A stretch of 64,000 nt of DNA from Pacificimonas flava (GCF_000342165.1 NZ_AMRV01000006.1:106376-170375), one strand, 5' to 3'; numbered from the stretch's first letter, positions 55,815 to 64,000 are shown. The notes: generated by a model not told the origin, from the sequence alone. Translations and numbers: made by a program.

Positions 55815-57350
55815 CTAGATGAGTTCATATAACAGGAGAGCGCCCCAAATCGCCACCAGGCCAAAGCTCAGCACCAGCATACCGGCAAGGCGCAGACGGT
55901 TGGCGGAGCGTTCGTCATCGCCGACGATCTCGCTGATCGACCCCAGAACGGGCGTCTCATATTCCGCCTCAAGCTGGTTTGCCGTGATGAACCCGCCGTT
56001 CAGCTGGCTTGTCAGAAAGGCGATGGCGAGGCCGATGCCGGCGCCAGCGACGAAAACAACCGATAGGAACAAGGGTCGATTTGGTGCCGTCGGCTCGCGC
56101 GGCTGCGACGGCGGATCGACGACGCTGAAACGGACTTGCTGCGTCTGCGTCTGCACATCGCTTTGCAGGCGGATTTCCTCGCGGCTTTTCAGAAGATTCT
56201 CATATTGGCTCTTCAGCACGCCGTAATCGCGGTTCAGTTTCGCCTGCTCCGCGGAGATACCCGGCGATTGCTCCAGATTGCCTTCGATCTCGGCGATGTT
56301 GCTGCGCAGGCGATCCCGCCGCGCAGCGAGGGCCGCGACGGTCGATTGCCGGTCGAAGACCATGGAGCGCAGGTTTACATAGACGGGATTCGAGCTCGGT
56401 GCCGGCGCGCCCGTGCCCTCCGCTTGCATTTCCGCCTCCTCCTGGCGCGCCTGCTCTTCAAGCCGCTCCAGCTGACGCTTGGCGAGAACGACGTCAGGAT
56501 GATCGTCGAGCTTCCCCTGCGCATAGAGATCGCTGATCTGCTGCTGCATGGCCTCCGCGCGCGCCCGTGCGGGAGAGTTCACCGCATATTTGCCGCCGCC
56601 CCCGCCCATGGTGGAGGGCGTCGACCCGATCTGCGACTGCAGCGCGCCAAGGCTACGCTGGGCCTGCGCCAGTTCCAGCTCCACGCCGGCAAGCTCGTCA
56701 CGAGCCGCGCGCAGGCGCTCTGAAAGATTTCCGCTGCCGGACAACTGGCCGAGATATCGTTCCTCGAACTCGGCCCGGCGCTGTTCGGCCGCCTCGAGTT
56801 CCCGCTCGCGCTGCGCAAGCTGATCCTCGAAAAAGCGGATCGCCTCGTTGATGTCGTCGCGGTCGGAGGTGACGTTCTCTTCCATGAAAATCTGCAGCAG
56901 ATTGTCGACGACGATCCGCGCCAGGTTGGCGTTTTCGGTATCGCTCCGCTCAGGGTCGGAGGCGGTATAGCTGATCGTGAACAGATTGCCCGACTGGCTG
57001 TTCAGGGAAATATTGTCCGACAGCGTCTGGATCGCCTGGTCCACCTCCGCATCGGAATCGAGACCGACATCCAGTTCGGCGCGCCGAAGCACCTTCTCGA
57101 GGTTGAGGCGGCTCGTCAGCGTCTGGCGCACGACGTTGAGGCTGCGCCCCGTATCGGAAATCCCCATCTCACTCTGCAGCACCGAGCCGGTGTCGACCAG
57201 GATACGGGCGCTCGACGTGTAACTGTTCGGAATCGTGGCGACGAAGGCCCAGCCGATCAGGCAGACGAGCCATGCGGCGATCACCGCCCACCAGCGCTTG
57301 CGCCACACCCCATAGAGCGTGGTCATGATCTCTTCTTGCAAGGTCTTCAT
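55815..57350 (-). CDS. XrtA system polysaccharide chain-length determinant (Wzz-like)
   Basis: 511-residue inner-membrane co-polymerase. Transmembrane helices at about 22-40 (VIAAWLVCLIGWAFVATIP) and near 425-445, plus a last one near the end (SFGLVAIWGALLLYEL), surround a long periplasmic domain with coiled coils (about 160-300 and 330-385). A five-glycine stretch near 250 is notable. It sets polymer length and activates the cytoplasmic tyrosine kinase. ATG 57350 fits the family N-terminus; ATG 57326 has a better ribosome site (AAGAAGAG). Confidence 0.92.
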   Translation of the reverse strand: MKTLQEEIMTTLYGVWRKRWWAVIAAWLVCLIGWAFVATIPNSYTSSARILVDTGSVLQSEMGISDTGRSLNVVRQTLTSRLNLEKVLRRAELDVGLDSDAEVDQAIQTLSDNISLNSQSGNLFTISYTASDPERSDTENANLARIVVDNLLQIFMEENVTSDRDDINEAIRFFEDQLAQRERELEAAEQRRAEFEERYLGQLSGSGNLSERLRAARDELAGVELELAQAQRSLGALQSQIGSTPSTMGGGGGKYAVNSPARARAEAMQQQISDLYAQGKLDDHPDVVLAKRQLERLEEQARQEEAEMQAEGTGAPAPSSNPVYVNLRSMVFDRQSTVAALAARRDRLRSNIAEIEGNLEQSPGISAEQAKLNRDYGVLKSQYENLLKSREEIRLQSDVQTQTQQVRFSVVDPPSQPREPTAPNRPLFLSVVFVAGAGIGLAIAFLTSQLNGGFITANQLEAEYETPVLGSISEIVGDDERSANRLRLAGMLVLSFGLVAIWGALLLYELI

Positions 57351-57399
57351 GCGATGAGCGGCTTCATTGCTGATGGGGTGCTGACGATCGCGCGAACGA

Positions 57400-58044
57400 T
57401 CAGAGGAAGCTTTCCGGGATGATGATCACGTCGCCGGGCTGGATACCCACATTGGCCGAGACGTCGCCATCTTTCAGAAGGTCCTCGATACGCAGTGCAT
57501 ATTCCGTCTGCTCACCCGTATTCGGATCGACACGGATCAGCCGGGCGCGGTTGCCGGCGGCGAATTCGGTCAGGCCGCCCACCTGCACCATGATGTCGAG
57601 CAGCGTCAGGTTGCCGCGGAACGGCAGCGACGTCGGACGTGTCGCCTGTCCGACCACACGCACCTGCTTCGACAGCGGGCCCTGAAAGCCGGACACGATC
57701 ACCTGTACGATCGGGTCCGCAATATAATTGGCGAGCCTGCTTTCGATCTCCTTCGACAGCTCGGACGGCGTCTTGCCGGTAACGTCGAGATCATCGATCA
57801 ACGGGGTCGTGATGCGGCCATCGGGGCGCACGGTCACGGATGTCGTCAGTTCGGGATTGCGCCAGACGAAGATTTCGAGCTGGTCGAGCGGCCCGATCAC
57901 ATATTCCTGCGCCGGCTGCGCCCCCTCGTCGCTCACCACCTTTGCGGGCGGCAGTTCGGGAAGTCCGGAGGTACCACCAGCGCAGGCGGCAAGCGCGGTT
58001 GCTGCGGCGGCCGTCAGCACAACAGCGCGAAGTCTAAGCGACAT
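57400..58044 (-). CDS. XrtA/PEP-CTERM exopolysaccharide export protein (OPX lipoprotein)
   Basis: 214-residue Wza-related lipoprotein. The signal peptide ends in a lipobox, LAAC, with Cys21. A polysaccharide export domain (EYVIGPLDQLEIFVWRNPEL in parts, 48-67) and a SLBB-like domain ending GIQPGDVIIIPESFL follow. It lacks the long helical barrel of Wza, as is normal for this shorter type, and so must rely on the outer-membrane barrel at 53176-54849 for the pore (inference). GGAGGAAAAA precedes the ATG. Confidence 0.93.
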   Translation of the reverse strand: MSLRLRAVVLTAAAATALAACAGGTSGLPELPPAKVVSDEGAQPAQEYVIGPLDQLEIFVWRNPELTTSVTVRPDGRITTPLIDDLDVTGKTPSELSKEIESRLANYIADPIVQVIVSGFQGPLSKQVRVVGQATRPTSLPFRGNLTLLDIMVQVGGLTEFAAGNRARLIRVDPNTGEQTEYALRIEDLLKDGDVSANVGIQPGDVIIIPESFL

Positions 58045-58147
58045 AATCTTTTTCCTCCCGGATCGTCCGAACCATTCCTGCGCGCCTCTCTAGTGGAAAG
58101 CAGCGGAAATGAAAACGCGTTGCGCCGCCGTTACTAGCCTGCGCGAT

Positions 58148-59419
58148 TTAAATAAGTATTTCGCGCGGCGCCGGATGCCCCAAAAACCGCTCCGGGCTGG
58201 CGGTCCGTCCATAGGCGCCCGCCATGAATACAGCGACAAGATCGCCAACATCGGCCCGGGGCAGCATCAGCTTCTCCCCGAGTCGGTCGAGCGGTGTGCA
58301 CAGACAGCCGACCACATTCACCCGCTCCGTCGCGGGTGCAGCCGCCTGCGCTGCGTGAACAAGCGGATAATTGCGGCGAATCACTGTGCCGAAATTGCCG
58401 CTCGCGGCGAGCTGGTGATGCAGTCCCCCGTCGGTGATCAGAAATGTTTCGCCCCCGGAGACCTTCCGGTCGACGACGCGCGTCAGGTAGACGCCGCCAT
58501 CGCCGACGATGTAGCGGCCCAGCTCCAGCACGAAACGCGTATCCCGCAGGATATCCGGCCGCGCCGAAAGGCTTTCGCCAAGCGTGTTGCCGATACGTTC
58601 GATATCGAGCGGACGTTCGCCAGGAAAATAGGGTAGACCGAAACCGCCGCCCATATTGACGACCGGCGGCGGCGCGGGCGCAGCGCGGGCGAGATCAGCC
58701 ACCAGCGCCAGAGTTTGCGTCTGCGCCTCGACGATCGCGTCCACGTTCAGATTCTGGGAGCCCGCGAAGACGTGGAACCCTTGGAAGTCGGCGCCCAGTT
58801 CGCCGATGCGCCGCAGCATTGAGGGAACCCGGTCCGCATCGACGCCGAACGGCTTCGCGCCGCCACCCATGCGCATGCCCGACCCCTTCAGATCGAACGG
58901 CGGATTGACGCGCACGGCGGCAGCGAGCGTCCGCCCGATCTGCCGCGCAATCGATGCCGTGCGTTCCAGTTCCCCCTCGCTTTCTATGTTCAGCGTGACG
59001 CCGGCGCGGATCGCGGCCTCCAGTTCCTCGTCGCGCTTGCCGGGGCCGGCGAAGCTGATGCGGGGGGCATCCATGCCGCTGGCAAGCGCTTCGCCCAGTT
59101 CGCCACCAGATGCCACGTCAAGCCCGTCGACCTGCCGGGCGACATGCGCGAGCAGCGGCGCATAGGGGTTCGCCTTCACGGCATAATGCAACTCGACGCT
59201 GCCGGGCATCGCGGCCCGCAGCGCGGCGATCTTCGCATCGATAACGGCGCGGTCGTAGACGAAGAGCGGCGTTCCCCCAGCCTGCGACACCAATTCATCC
59301 GCCGTTCGGCCGCCGACAAGAAGCGCACCGCCCGCGTTCACGCGGAAATGACCGCCGAGCCGGGGGTCGGCAATGCCGCCCTGCCCCGCCATCTCCTCCA
59401 CATTTCCGGTCCGGATCAT
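58148..59419 (-). CDS. PLP-dependent decarboxylase, exosortase A system-associated
   Basis: 423-residue alanine-racemase-fold decarboxylase related to diaminopimelate and ornithine decarboxylases, in the branch restricted to exosortase A loci. The PLP lysine is Lys82 in YAVKANPY; the phosphate-binding glycine loop MGGGFGLPY and the C-terminal GCLCTPLDRLG are present. It should decarboxylate an amino acid or a carrier-bound amino acyl group; the substrate is unknown. The ATG overlaps the ligase stop (ATGA). The next gene downstream (export lipoprotein) is 103 bases away. Confidence 0.92.
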   Translation of the reverse strand: MIRTGNVEEMAGQGGIADPRLGGHFRVNAGGALLVGGRTADELVSQAGGTPLFVYDRAVIDAKIAALRAAMPGSVELHYAVKANPYAPLLAHVARQVDGLDVASGGELGEALASGMDAPRISFAGPGKRDEELEAAIRAGVTLNIESEGELERTASIARQIGRTLAAAVRVNPPFDLKGSGMRMGGGAKPFGVDADRVPSMLRRIGELGADFQGFHVFAGSQNLNVDAIVEAQTQTLALVADLARAAPAPPPVVNMGGGFGLPYFPGERPLDIERIGNTLGESLSARPDILRDTRFVLELGRYIVGDGGVYLTRVVDRKVSGGETFLITDGGLHHQLAASGNFGTVIRRNYPLVHAAQAAAPATERVNVVGCLCTPLDRLGEKLMLPRADVGDLVAVFMAGAYGRTASPERFLGHPAPREILI

Positions 59420-60909
59420 GCGACCGCTACCTCCAGTTCCTGTTTCAACGCGACGCGGTCGATCTTGCCGTTCGGCGTTCGCGGCAGCGATTCCCGCCAT
59501 TCGACAGTGGCGGGAATCATGTAGCTGGGCGCGCCCTTCATCATGGCCCGGCGCAGGGAGTCGGTATCGCCCCCCGTGCCGCCTGGGGCGGCCGCGAACA
59601 GGTGGATCGCCTGCCCGGTGCGTTCATCGGCAACACCGAACGCCGCTGCCTCCGAAACCAGCCCTGTCGCCTGCGCCGCCTCCTCGATTTCGTTCGGACT
59701 GACCCGATTGCCGCTGGCCTTGATCATGTCGTCGCCCCGCGCCTCGAAGTAGAGGTAGGAATCCGCGCCCCGCCGCATCCTGTCGCCCGACCAGACCGCC
59801 ATGCCCCCATAACGGGACATTGCCGGCGCCGGCCGAAAGCGAGCGGCCGTCCTTTCCGGATCGTTCCAATAGCCTTGCGCGACCAGCGGACCGCAATGCA
59901 CCAACTCTCCCACCTCGTCGGGCGCGGCCTCGGTGCCGTCGGCGCGCAGCACGAACAGTTCGGCATTGGGAATGGCGCTGCCGATCGAGTGCGGTTTCGA
60001 AAGGGCGAGATCGGGCGGCAGATAGGCGGAGCGGAACGCCTCCGTCAGACCGTACATCAGGAACAGCCGAGCCTGGGGAAAGCGCGCCACAAATGCGCGG
60101 GTCAGACGCTCCGGCATGTGCCCGCCGGTATTCGTCAGGGTTCGCAGGCTGTCGCCCGCTCCATTGTCCCAACTCAGCGCATCGAGCTGCATCCACAATG
60201 GAGGAACGCCGGGCAACTGCGTGATCCGATGCGACGCCACGGCCTTTTCCACGTCTCGCGGCAAAAGATAGTCGATGAGGACCGCACGCGCGCCCTGACG
60301 AAACGCGGTCAGCACCTGATTCAGCCCGTAATCGAACGACAAGGGCAGCGGCACCAGAATGCGGTCTTCGGCCTGCGTACCCAGATAGGCCGCGACGCTT
60401 TCGGCACCGAGACAGAGATTCTCATGGCTGAGCATCACCCCCTTGGGGCGGCCCGTACTGCCGGATGTATAGAGAATCATGGCGAGGTCGGCGCGGCGGC
60501 GGACGCGCTGTGCGGACCCGCTCGGATGCTGGGCCGCCATCGCATCCCAATCCTCGCCGAACACGACGGAGGGGATCGGCACCGAAAGCGTGTTCAGCCT
60601 GGACGCATCGCCCATCAGCAGCACCGCGCCCGAATCGCGCAGAATATGCTCCGCCTGCGGTGCCTTCAGGACGGGATTGATGGGTATGGCAATGCCGCCC
60701 GCCCGCATGATCGCCAGCAGGGAAACGACGGTCTCGATCCGTTTCGGCGCCCAGACCGCAGCCCGGTCGCCCGGCTGCAAGCGGTCCGCAAGCGCAGCGG
60801 CAAGCGCGGCGACCTGCCTTTCCAGATCGGCATAATCCATATGCCGCTCGCCGGCGATCAGCGCGGTGTCGCCCCCCCGGCTCCCCAGATGAAGTTCATC
60901 CACACGCAT
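59416..60909 (-). CDS. Acyl-CoA/ACP ligase (AMP-forming), exosortase A system-associated
   Basis: 497-residue adenylate-forming enzyme. The AMP-binding loop YTSGSTGRPKG is at residues 147-157, the GLTEAFRSAY motif near 340, and the C-terminal catalytic Lys482 in NGKIDRVAL. It should activate a carboxylic or amino acid and load it to CoA or to the acyl carrier protein encoded nearby at 61713-62000. It overlaps the GNAT stop (TGATG) and the decarboxylase start (ATGA), so the three products are made together. Confidence 0.93.
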   Translation of the reverse strand: MRVDELHLGSRGGDTALIAGERHMDYADLERQVAALAAALADRLQPGDRAAVWAPKRIETVVSLLAIMRAGGIAIPINPVLKAPQAEHILRDSGAVLLMGDASRLNTLSVPIPSVVFGEDWDAMAAQHPSGSAQRVRRRADLAMILYTSGSTGRPKGVMLSHENLCLGAESVAAYLGTQAEDRILVPLPLSFDYGLNQVLTAFRQGARAVLIDYLLPRDVEKAVASHRITQLPGVPPLWMQLDALSWDNGAGDSLRTLTNTGGHMPERLTRAFVARFPQARLFLMYGLTEAFRSAYLPPDLALSKPHSIGSAIPNAELFVLRADGTEAAPDEVGELVHCGPLVAQGYWNDPERTAARFRPAPAMSRYGGMAVWSGDRMRRGADSYLYFEARGDDMIKASGNRVSPNEIEEAAQATGLVSEAAAFGVADERTGQAIHLFAAAPGGTGGDTDSLRRAMMKGAPSYMIPATVEWRESLPRTPNGKIDRVALKQELEVAVA

Positions 60910-61538
60910 CAGGACCGCGCTCCTGTTTCGATTCTCGTCACACCCGCCCATGTGAAGCGCGGGCAGCCCCTTGTCGCCACTTGAAGTCCGCCCACGCCCG
61001 CGAACGTCACCGTGCCCAGGCTGCGAGCATCCATCCGCGAATGCGGAGCCAGAGAGCCGAGATTGTAATCCGCAATCCGGCTGGCGCTACCGTGGAGCCC
61101 CCTTTGCCGCAGCCAATCCGCCGTTCCAGCCCATAGCGCTGAAAAGGCCCGCGACAAACGCCGGTCAGGCCGAACCCACATGCCCGTGTCCCAGGCCATG
61201 CCGTCCGGCGGCACCCAAAGCGCCCGCACCTCGTCTTCAGCGAACGGGCGAGCAGTCAACCATGTGACCCCGACAATCTCGTCCTTGTGAACCGCGGCAA
61301 GAGCATCGGCTTCTTGCGCCCGCCGATAGGCCATGATCGCCGCATTTGCGTCGATTCGGCCATCGAGCTGGAAGTTTTCCGCGGTCACCACGGTGTAGCC
61401 GCGCGGCATGGACGGCATGCCGGAAAGCGGCACTGCGATCAGGCGATAACGATGATACCGCACGCCGGGCAATATCGCCGCCAGCCGGCCGGCCGCATAG
61501 GAAGCGGTTCCGCCAATCCCGAGACGAGCCTGTGGCAA
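60909..61538 (-). CDS. GNAT-like acyltransferase of the XrtA cluster
   Basis: 209-residue protein with a GNAT-like arrangement (IVGVTWLTARPF beta strand, then WDTGMWVRPDRRLSRAFSALWAGTADWLRQRG as a motif-A-like helix region, cited in parts: about 115-150). It likely transfers an acyl group from CoA or ACP. An in-frame stop just upstream limits the start to TTG 61538 or an internal ATG; GGGGTGATCG precedes the TTG. It is the first gene of the minus-strand half of the locus, divergent from the ACP gene across a 174-bp spacer. Confidence 0.7.
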   Translation of the reverse strand: MPQARLGIGGTASYAAGRLAAILPGVRYHRYRLIAVPLSGMPSMPRGYTVVTAENFQLDGRIDANAAIMAYRRAQEADALAAVHKDEIVGVTWLTARPFAEDEVRALWVPPDGMAWDTGMWVRPDRRLSRAFSALWAGTADWLRQRGLHGSASRIADYNLGSLAPHSRMDARSLGTVTFAGVGGLQVATRGCPRFTWAGVTRIETGARS

Positions 61539-61712
61539 ACGCGATCACCCCAAATCGTTGCACCCGGCGCCCCTCACAGTATAAGCCGCGCCTTGTCAAA
61601 GCTGCGAATGTCGCGAAGCTGTGAAACTTACGGTGCCCTCGTTCGATGAATGAACGGCAAGAACGCGGACCTCCGTGCGCGAAAGAATAGTGAAAGTTGC
61701 GATTGATCGGTC

Positions 61713-62000
61713 ATGTCCACGTCCCCGCTCTCACCCCCGGTTTCGCAAGAGGTTGAAGACCGTGTCCGCAGCGTGCTTGCCGACGTTCTGTCGCTGCCGC
61801 CAGAGCGTACCAAGGCGATTGAGCGGGATACGGAACTGTTCGGCGCGATGCCGGAACTCGACAGCATGGCGGTCGCCGGCATCCTGACCGAGCTTGAGGA
61901 CAGGCTCGATATCCTTATCGACGACGATGAGGTCGACGGGGACATGTTCGCCACGTTCGGCGCCCTCACCGATTTTGTCCGTGCGAAGGTTCCCGGCTGA
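61713..62000 (+). CDS. Acyl carrier protein of the exosortase A cluster
   Basis: 95-residue acidic carrier protein with the phosphopantetheine attachment Ser51 in PELDSMAVAGILTELED (48-64), slightly off the usual DSL motif, as in other exosortase A ACPs. It should carry the acyl group formed by the adjacent ligase. It is the first gene of the plus-strand unit, followed by two hydrolase genes. The ribosome site before ATG 61713 is weak. Confidence 0.88.
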   Translation: MSTSPLSPPVSQEVEDRVRSVLADVLSLPPERTKAIERDTELFGAMPELDSMAVAGILTELEDRLDILIDDDEVDGDMFATFGALTDFVRAKVPG

Positions 62001-62035
62001 AAGCTCCTTTCGAGCCTCCGCCCTTTCGCCTGGCT

Positions 62036-62704
62036 ATGGAGCAGGTCGGGACGTGGACGCTGCCCGTTCTGCGCCGCGGACCAGCCAGCGGCACGCTTGT
62101 CATTTTGGTGCAGCCGCTGTTCGAGGAGCAGAACCGCTGCCGGCGCTTCCTTGCCGATGTGGGTTCGGCGCTTGCCGACCAAAACGTCGGCACCGCCCTG
62201 CCCGACCTGCCCGGCACGGGCGACTTTCCCTCGGCGGCCCCCTTCGACATGGCAGAGGCAGCCGCCGCGCTGCTGGCGTTCGCAGATGCGCAGACGCACC
62301 CCGCTCGGTTCGTGACCATGCGCGGCGGAAATCTGCTTCTTCCCACCGGCACCGACCATATCGCGATCGCGCCCGTCTCCAGGGGTGAACGCCTGCTTGC
62401 GGACCTCCTGCGAACGCATGCCCTCGGTGAGCGTGAACGAACCGGCGGCAGCTTTTCCCGTCATGACGCCGAACGCGCATGGGCGAACGGCCGGACGGTT
62501 CGTCTCGCCGGCTATGACGTCACGCCGATCGCCGCGCGGGCTCTTGCCGACGCCTCGGCACCGGCCGCGACATCGTCGCTGTCCATCGGCAGCGGAGCCG
62601 GAGAGGTGGCGGGGCCGCTGTTCTGGCGGCAGGCCGATCCCGTTCGCGCGCTGGAGACCGCGAATGCCGTCGCCGCGTCCATCGCCGAAGATCTAGCGGT
62701 ATGA
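62036..62704 (+). CDS. Exosortase A system-associated hydrolase 2-like protein
   Basis: 222-residue alpha/beta-hydrolase-like protein in the position and style of the 'hydrolase 2' of exosortase A loci. LVILVQPLFEEQNRCRRF (about 20-37) and LPDLPGTGDF (55-64) fit the fold. Where the nucleophile elbow should be, I read FVTMRGGNLLLP, without the GxSxG serine, and the protein is shorter than usual (about 260 expected). It may be non-catalytic or a binding partner for hydrolase 1. The ATG-initiated frame overlaps the next gene (ATGA). Confidence 0.75.
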   Translation: MEQVGTWTLPVLRRGPASGTLVILVQPLFEEQNRCRRFLADVGSALADQNVGTALPDLPGTGDFPSAAPFDMAEAAAALLAFADAQTHPARFVTMRGGNLLLPTGTDHIAIAPVSRGERLLADLLRTHALGERERTGGSFSRHDAERAWANGRTVRLAGYDVTPIAARALADASAPAATSSLSIGSGAGEVAGPLFWRQADPVRALETANAVAASIAEDLAV

Positions 62705-63510
62705 CACCGCTTGTCACCTACAGTGCCGGCGAGGCGCTGACGGGATGGCTGCACGAAGCGGGGGGCGACACCGGCGCTCTCGTTCTCCCCGGGGGCGCGC
62801 AAACGCGCGCGGGTCCGCACCGTCTGTTCCTCGCCCTCTCCCTGGCCCTGGCAGACGCCGGCATCCCCTCATACCGATTCGACCGAAGCGGCCTCGGCGA
62901 CAGTGGCGGCGACGACGCGGGGTTTCGCAGCGCAGCGCCCGACATCGCGGCAGCGGCCGCGGCCTTTCGCAATGCACAGCCGCATCTTCGCACGGTCGTC
63001 GGAATCGGTCTGTGCGATGGGGCGACCGCCCTGCTGCTTACGCGGAGTGCGGTGGACAGGCTGATCCTCCTCAATCCCTGGGCGATCGATCAGGATGAGG
63101 GCGCGGCGATGGCGCCGGAGGAAACCCGCGCTCATTATCGCCGCCGTCTGCTCCAACCGGAAAGCTGGAAGCGCATCCTGACCGGACGGGTCAACCCGCT
63201 GCCCGCGCTTCGCAGTCTCCTTTCGACGCGGCAGGCCTCGCCGCCGACGAATGAACGCAATGCTCTGGCAGCGGAAATCCAGCAGCGCATGGCAGGACTT
63301 CCGGCGCCGCCGCACATTCTGTTGTCGGACCGCGACCGGACCGCGCAGGCGTTTCGCAGGGGCCCGGGCCGCATGCTGCCAGTCGACACGCATGCGGCGG
63401 ATCATGCCTTTTCCGGCCCCGGTGAACGGGAACGGCTGTTCGCCTGGATCATAGAGACGATCAATCGGCCGGCCGGGCGGGACACACCCGCGCGGCCGGC
63501 CCTCAGCTGA
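62701..63510 (+). CDS. Exosortase A system-associated hydrolase 1-like protein
   Basis: 269-residue alpha/beta hydrolase with LVLPGGAQTRAGPHRLF (27-43) and YRFDRSGLGDSGG (58-70), as in the hydrolase 1 of exosortase A loci. The nucleophile elbow reads GIGLCDGAT, so Cys105 replaces the usual serine, and HAADHAFSGPGERE near the C-terminus provides a candidate catalytic histidine. It could be a thioesterase releasing or moving the ACP-bound group (inference). It ends exactly where the convergent gene at 63511 ends. Confidence 0.82.
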   Translation: MTPLVTYSAGEALTGWLHEAGGDTGALVLPGGAQTRAGPHRLFLALSLALADAGIPSYRFDRSGLGDSGGDDAGFRSAAPDIAAAAAAFRNAQPHLRTVVGIGLCDGATALLLTRSAVDRLILLNPWAIDQDEGAAMAPEETRAHYRRRLLQPESWKRILTGRVNPLPALRSLLSTRQASPPTNERNALAAEIQQRMAGLPAPPHILLSDRDRTAQAFRRGPGRMLPVDTHAADHAFSGPGERERLFAWIIETINRPAGRDTPARPALS

Positions 63511-64000
63511 TTAGCGCTGTACGTCCGTCCAGGGCACGACGGCGAAGCGGGCGTCGTTCTGCCCCTGGCCGATATTCTTCGCCCGCTTGACGGTGGCGAG
63601 GTTCTTCGCCGCCGCATCGTCCAGCCCCGGAACCGGGTCGAGCTTGCCGCGATCGACGAGGTCCTGCAGCATTTCGAACCCTTCGGCCGTCAGTGTGACG
63701 ATCGCGCCTTCCGCACCGTCCCACGTCTCCCGGCGCGGCCAGAAATCGCTGCCGGTATTCGCCTGCCACCAATCCATGGCGTTCTTCGTTGACGTCCACA
63801 CATTGGCAGGTGGGAATTCCACTTCGAATCCGCCGGCCGTCTTCGGATAATAGCCGGCGGTTGCGCCGACCTCCCCGAACCGGAACATCCAGCCGCGCGC
63901 GAACTGCTCCATCAGTTCGGGGTAGCCGCGATCGGCCAGCCGGTATGCCACCTGCAGCCCGTACTTGTGCATCATGAAGGGGGACGTTCCGCCCCAATCG
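63511..64000 (-). CDS. Unidentified protein, C-terminal part (continues past window end)
   Basis: The frame is open to the window edge (starting ...DWGGTSPF before two ATG codons at 63975 and 63972), so this is probably the C-terminal 160 residues of a longer protein. Visible features are YGLQVAYRLADRGYPELMEQF, a tryptophan-rich middle (MDWWQANTGSDFWPRRETW in parts) and a helical polar tail ending NIGQGQNDARFAVVPW. I do not recognise a family. It is convergent with hydrolase 1 and need not belong to the exosortase locus. Confidence 0.6.
   Translation of the reverse strand, partial: DWGGTSPFMMHKYGLQVAYRLADRGYPELMEQFARGWMFRFGEVGATAGYYPKTAGGFEVEFPPANVWTSTKNAMDWWQANTGSDFWPRRETWDGAEGAIVTLTAEGFEMLQDLVDRGKLDPVPGLDDAAAKNLATVKRAKNIGQGQNDARFAVVPWTDVQR

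Overview
The window looks like chromosomal DNA of an alphaproteobacterium, most probably a member of the Sphingomonadales. It has high GC and tightly packed housekeeping genes. The pyruvate dehydrogenase E1-beta subunit carries a lipoyl domain, two promoters fit the alphaproteobacterial general-stress sigma factor EcfG (GGAAC-N16/17-CGTT), and the exopolysaccharide locus is of the exosortase A (XrtA/PEP-CTERM) type. The order and genus are inferred from gene content, not from a marker gene. No rRNA, IS element, prophage or CRISPR array was seen.

Left part (1-19 kb): a Crp/Fnr regulator; a polysaccharide pyruvyl transferase-like gene and a WalW-type deacetylase on either side of a CAU tRNA; trxB with a LysR regulator; a histidine-kinase-like protein lacking recognisable ATP-binding motifs, divergent from an Lrp regulator; hemerythrin, cyclophilin and sulfotransferase-like genes separated by two tRNA-Val genes; the clpX-lon-hupB proteostasis/nucleoid block (without clpP); a PilZ protein overlapping lipA tail to tail; a beta-carbonic anhydrase; a DUF4142 lipoprotein with its own EcfG-type promoter; and the remains of a GFA-family gene.

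Middle part (18-45 kb): the pyruvate dehydrogenase genes pdhA-pdhB-pdhC, a hotdog thioesterase, and lpd; a FtsB/DivIC-like divisome protein; enolase; a four-gene membrane/LEA-like operon under an EcfG-type promoter; an MlaC-like lipid carrier; a DUF4170 protein; a D,D-carboxypeptidase; a MerR-controlled fatty-acid oxidation operon (merR, acyl-CoA dehydrogenase, thiolase, fadJ) headed by a palindromic operator; hisI; purF and an SDR; an EF-hand protein next to an OmpR/EnvZ-type two-component system; then def, recR, fmt and truA.

Right part (45-63.5 kb): an exosortase A exopolysaccharide cluster. On the minus strand, in order of transcription, lie a GNAT protein, acyl-CoA/ACP ligase, PLP decarboxylase, OPX-type export lipoprotein, chain-length determinant, tyrosine autokinase, outer-membrane barrel, AAA ATPase, polysaccharide deacetylase, FemAB-like transferase, glycosyltransferase, XrtA-EpsI and amidotransferase. 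Many of these overlap by ATGA, GTGA, TAATG or TGATG junctions. A divergent plus-strand unit carries an acyl carrier protein and two degenerate alpha/beta hydrolases. The exporter half should make and export a polymer. XrtA should process PEP-CTERM proteins, none of which is encoded here. The ACP/ligase/decarboxylase/GNAT/hydrolase half looks like a dedicated acyl-group pathway of unknown product, and is the most promising uncharacterised biology in the window.
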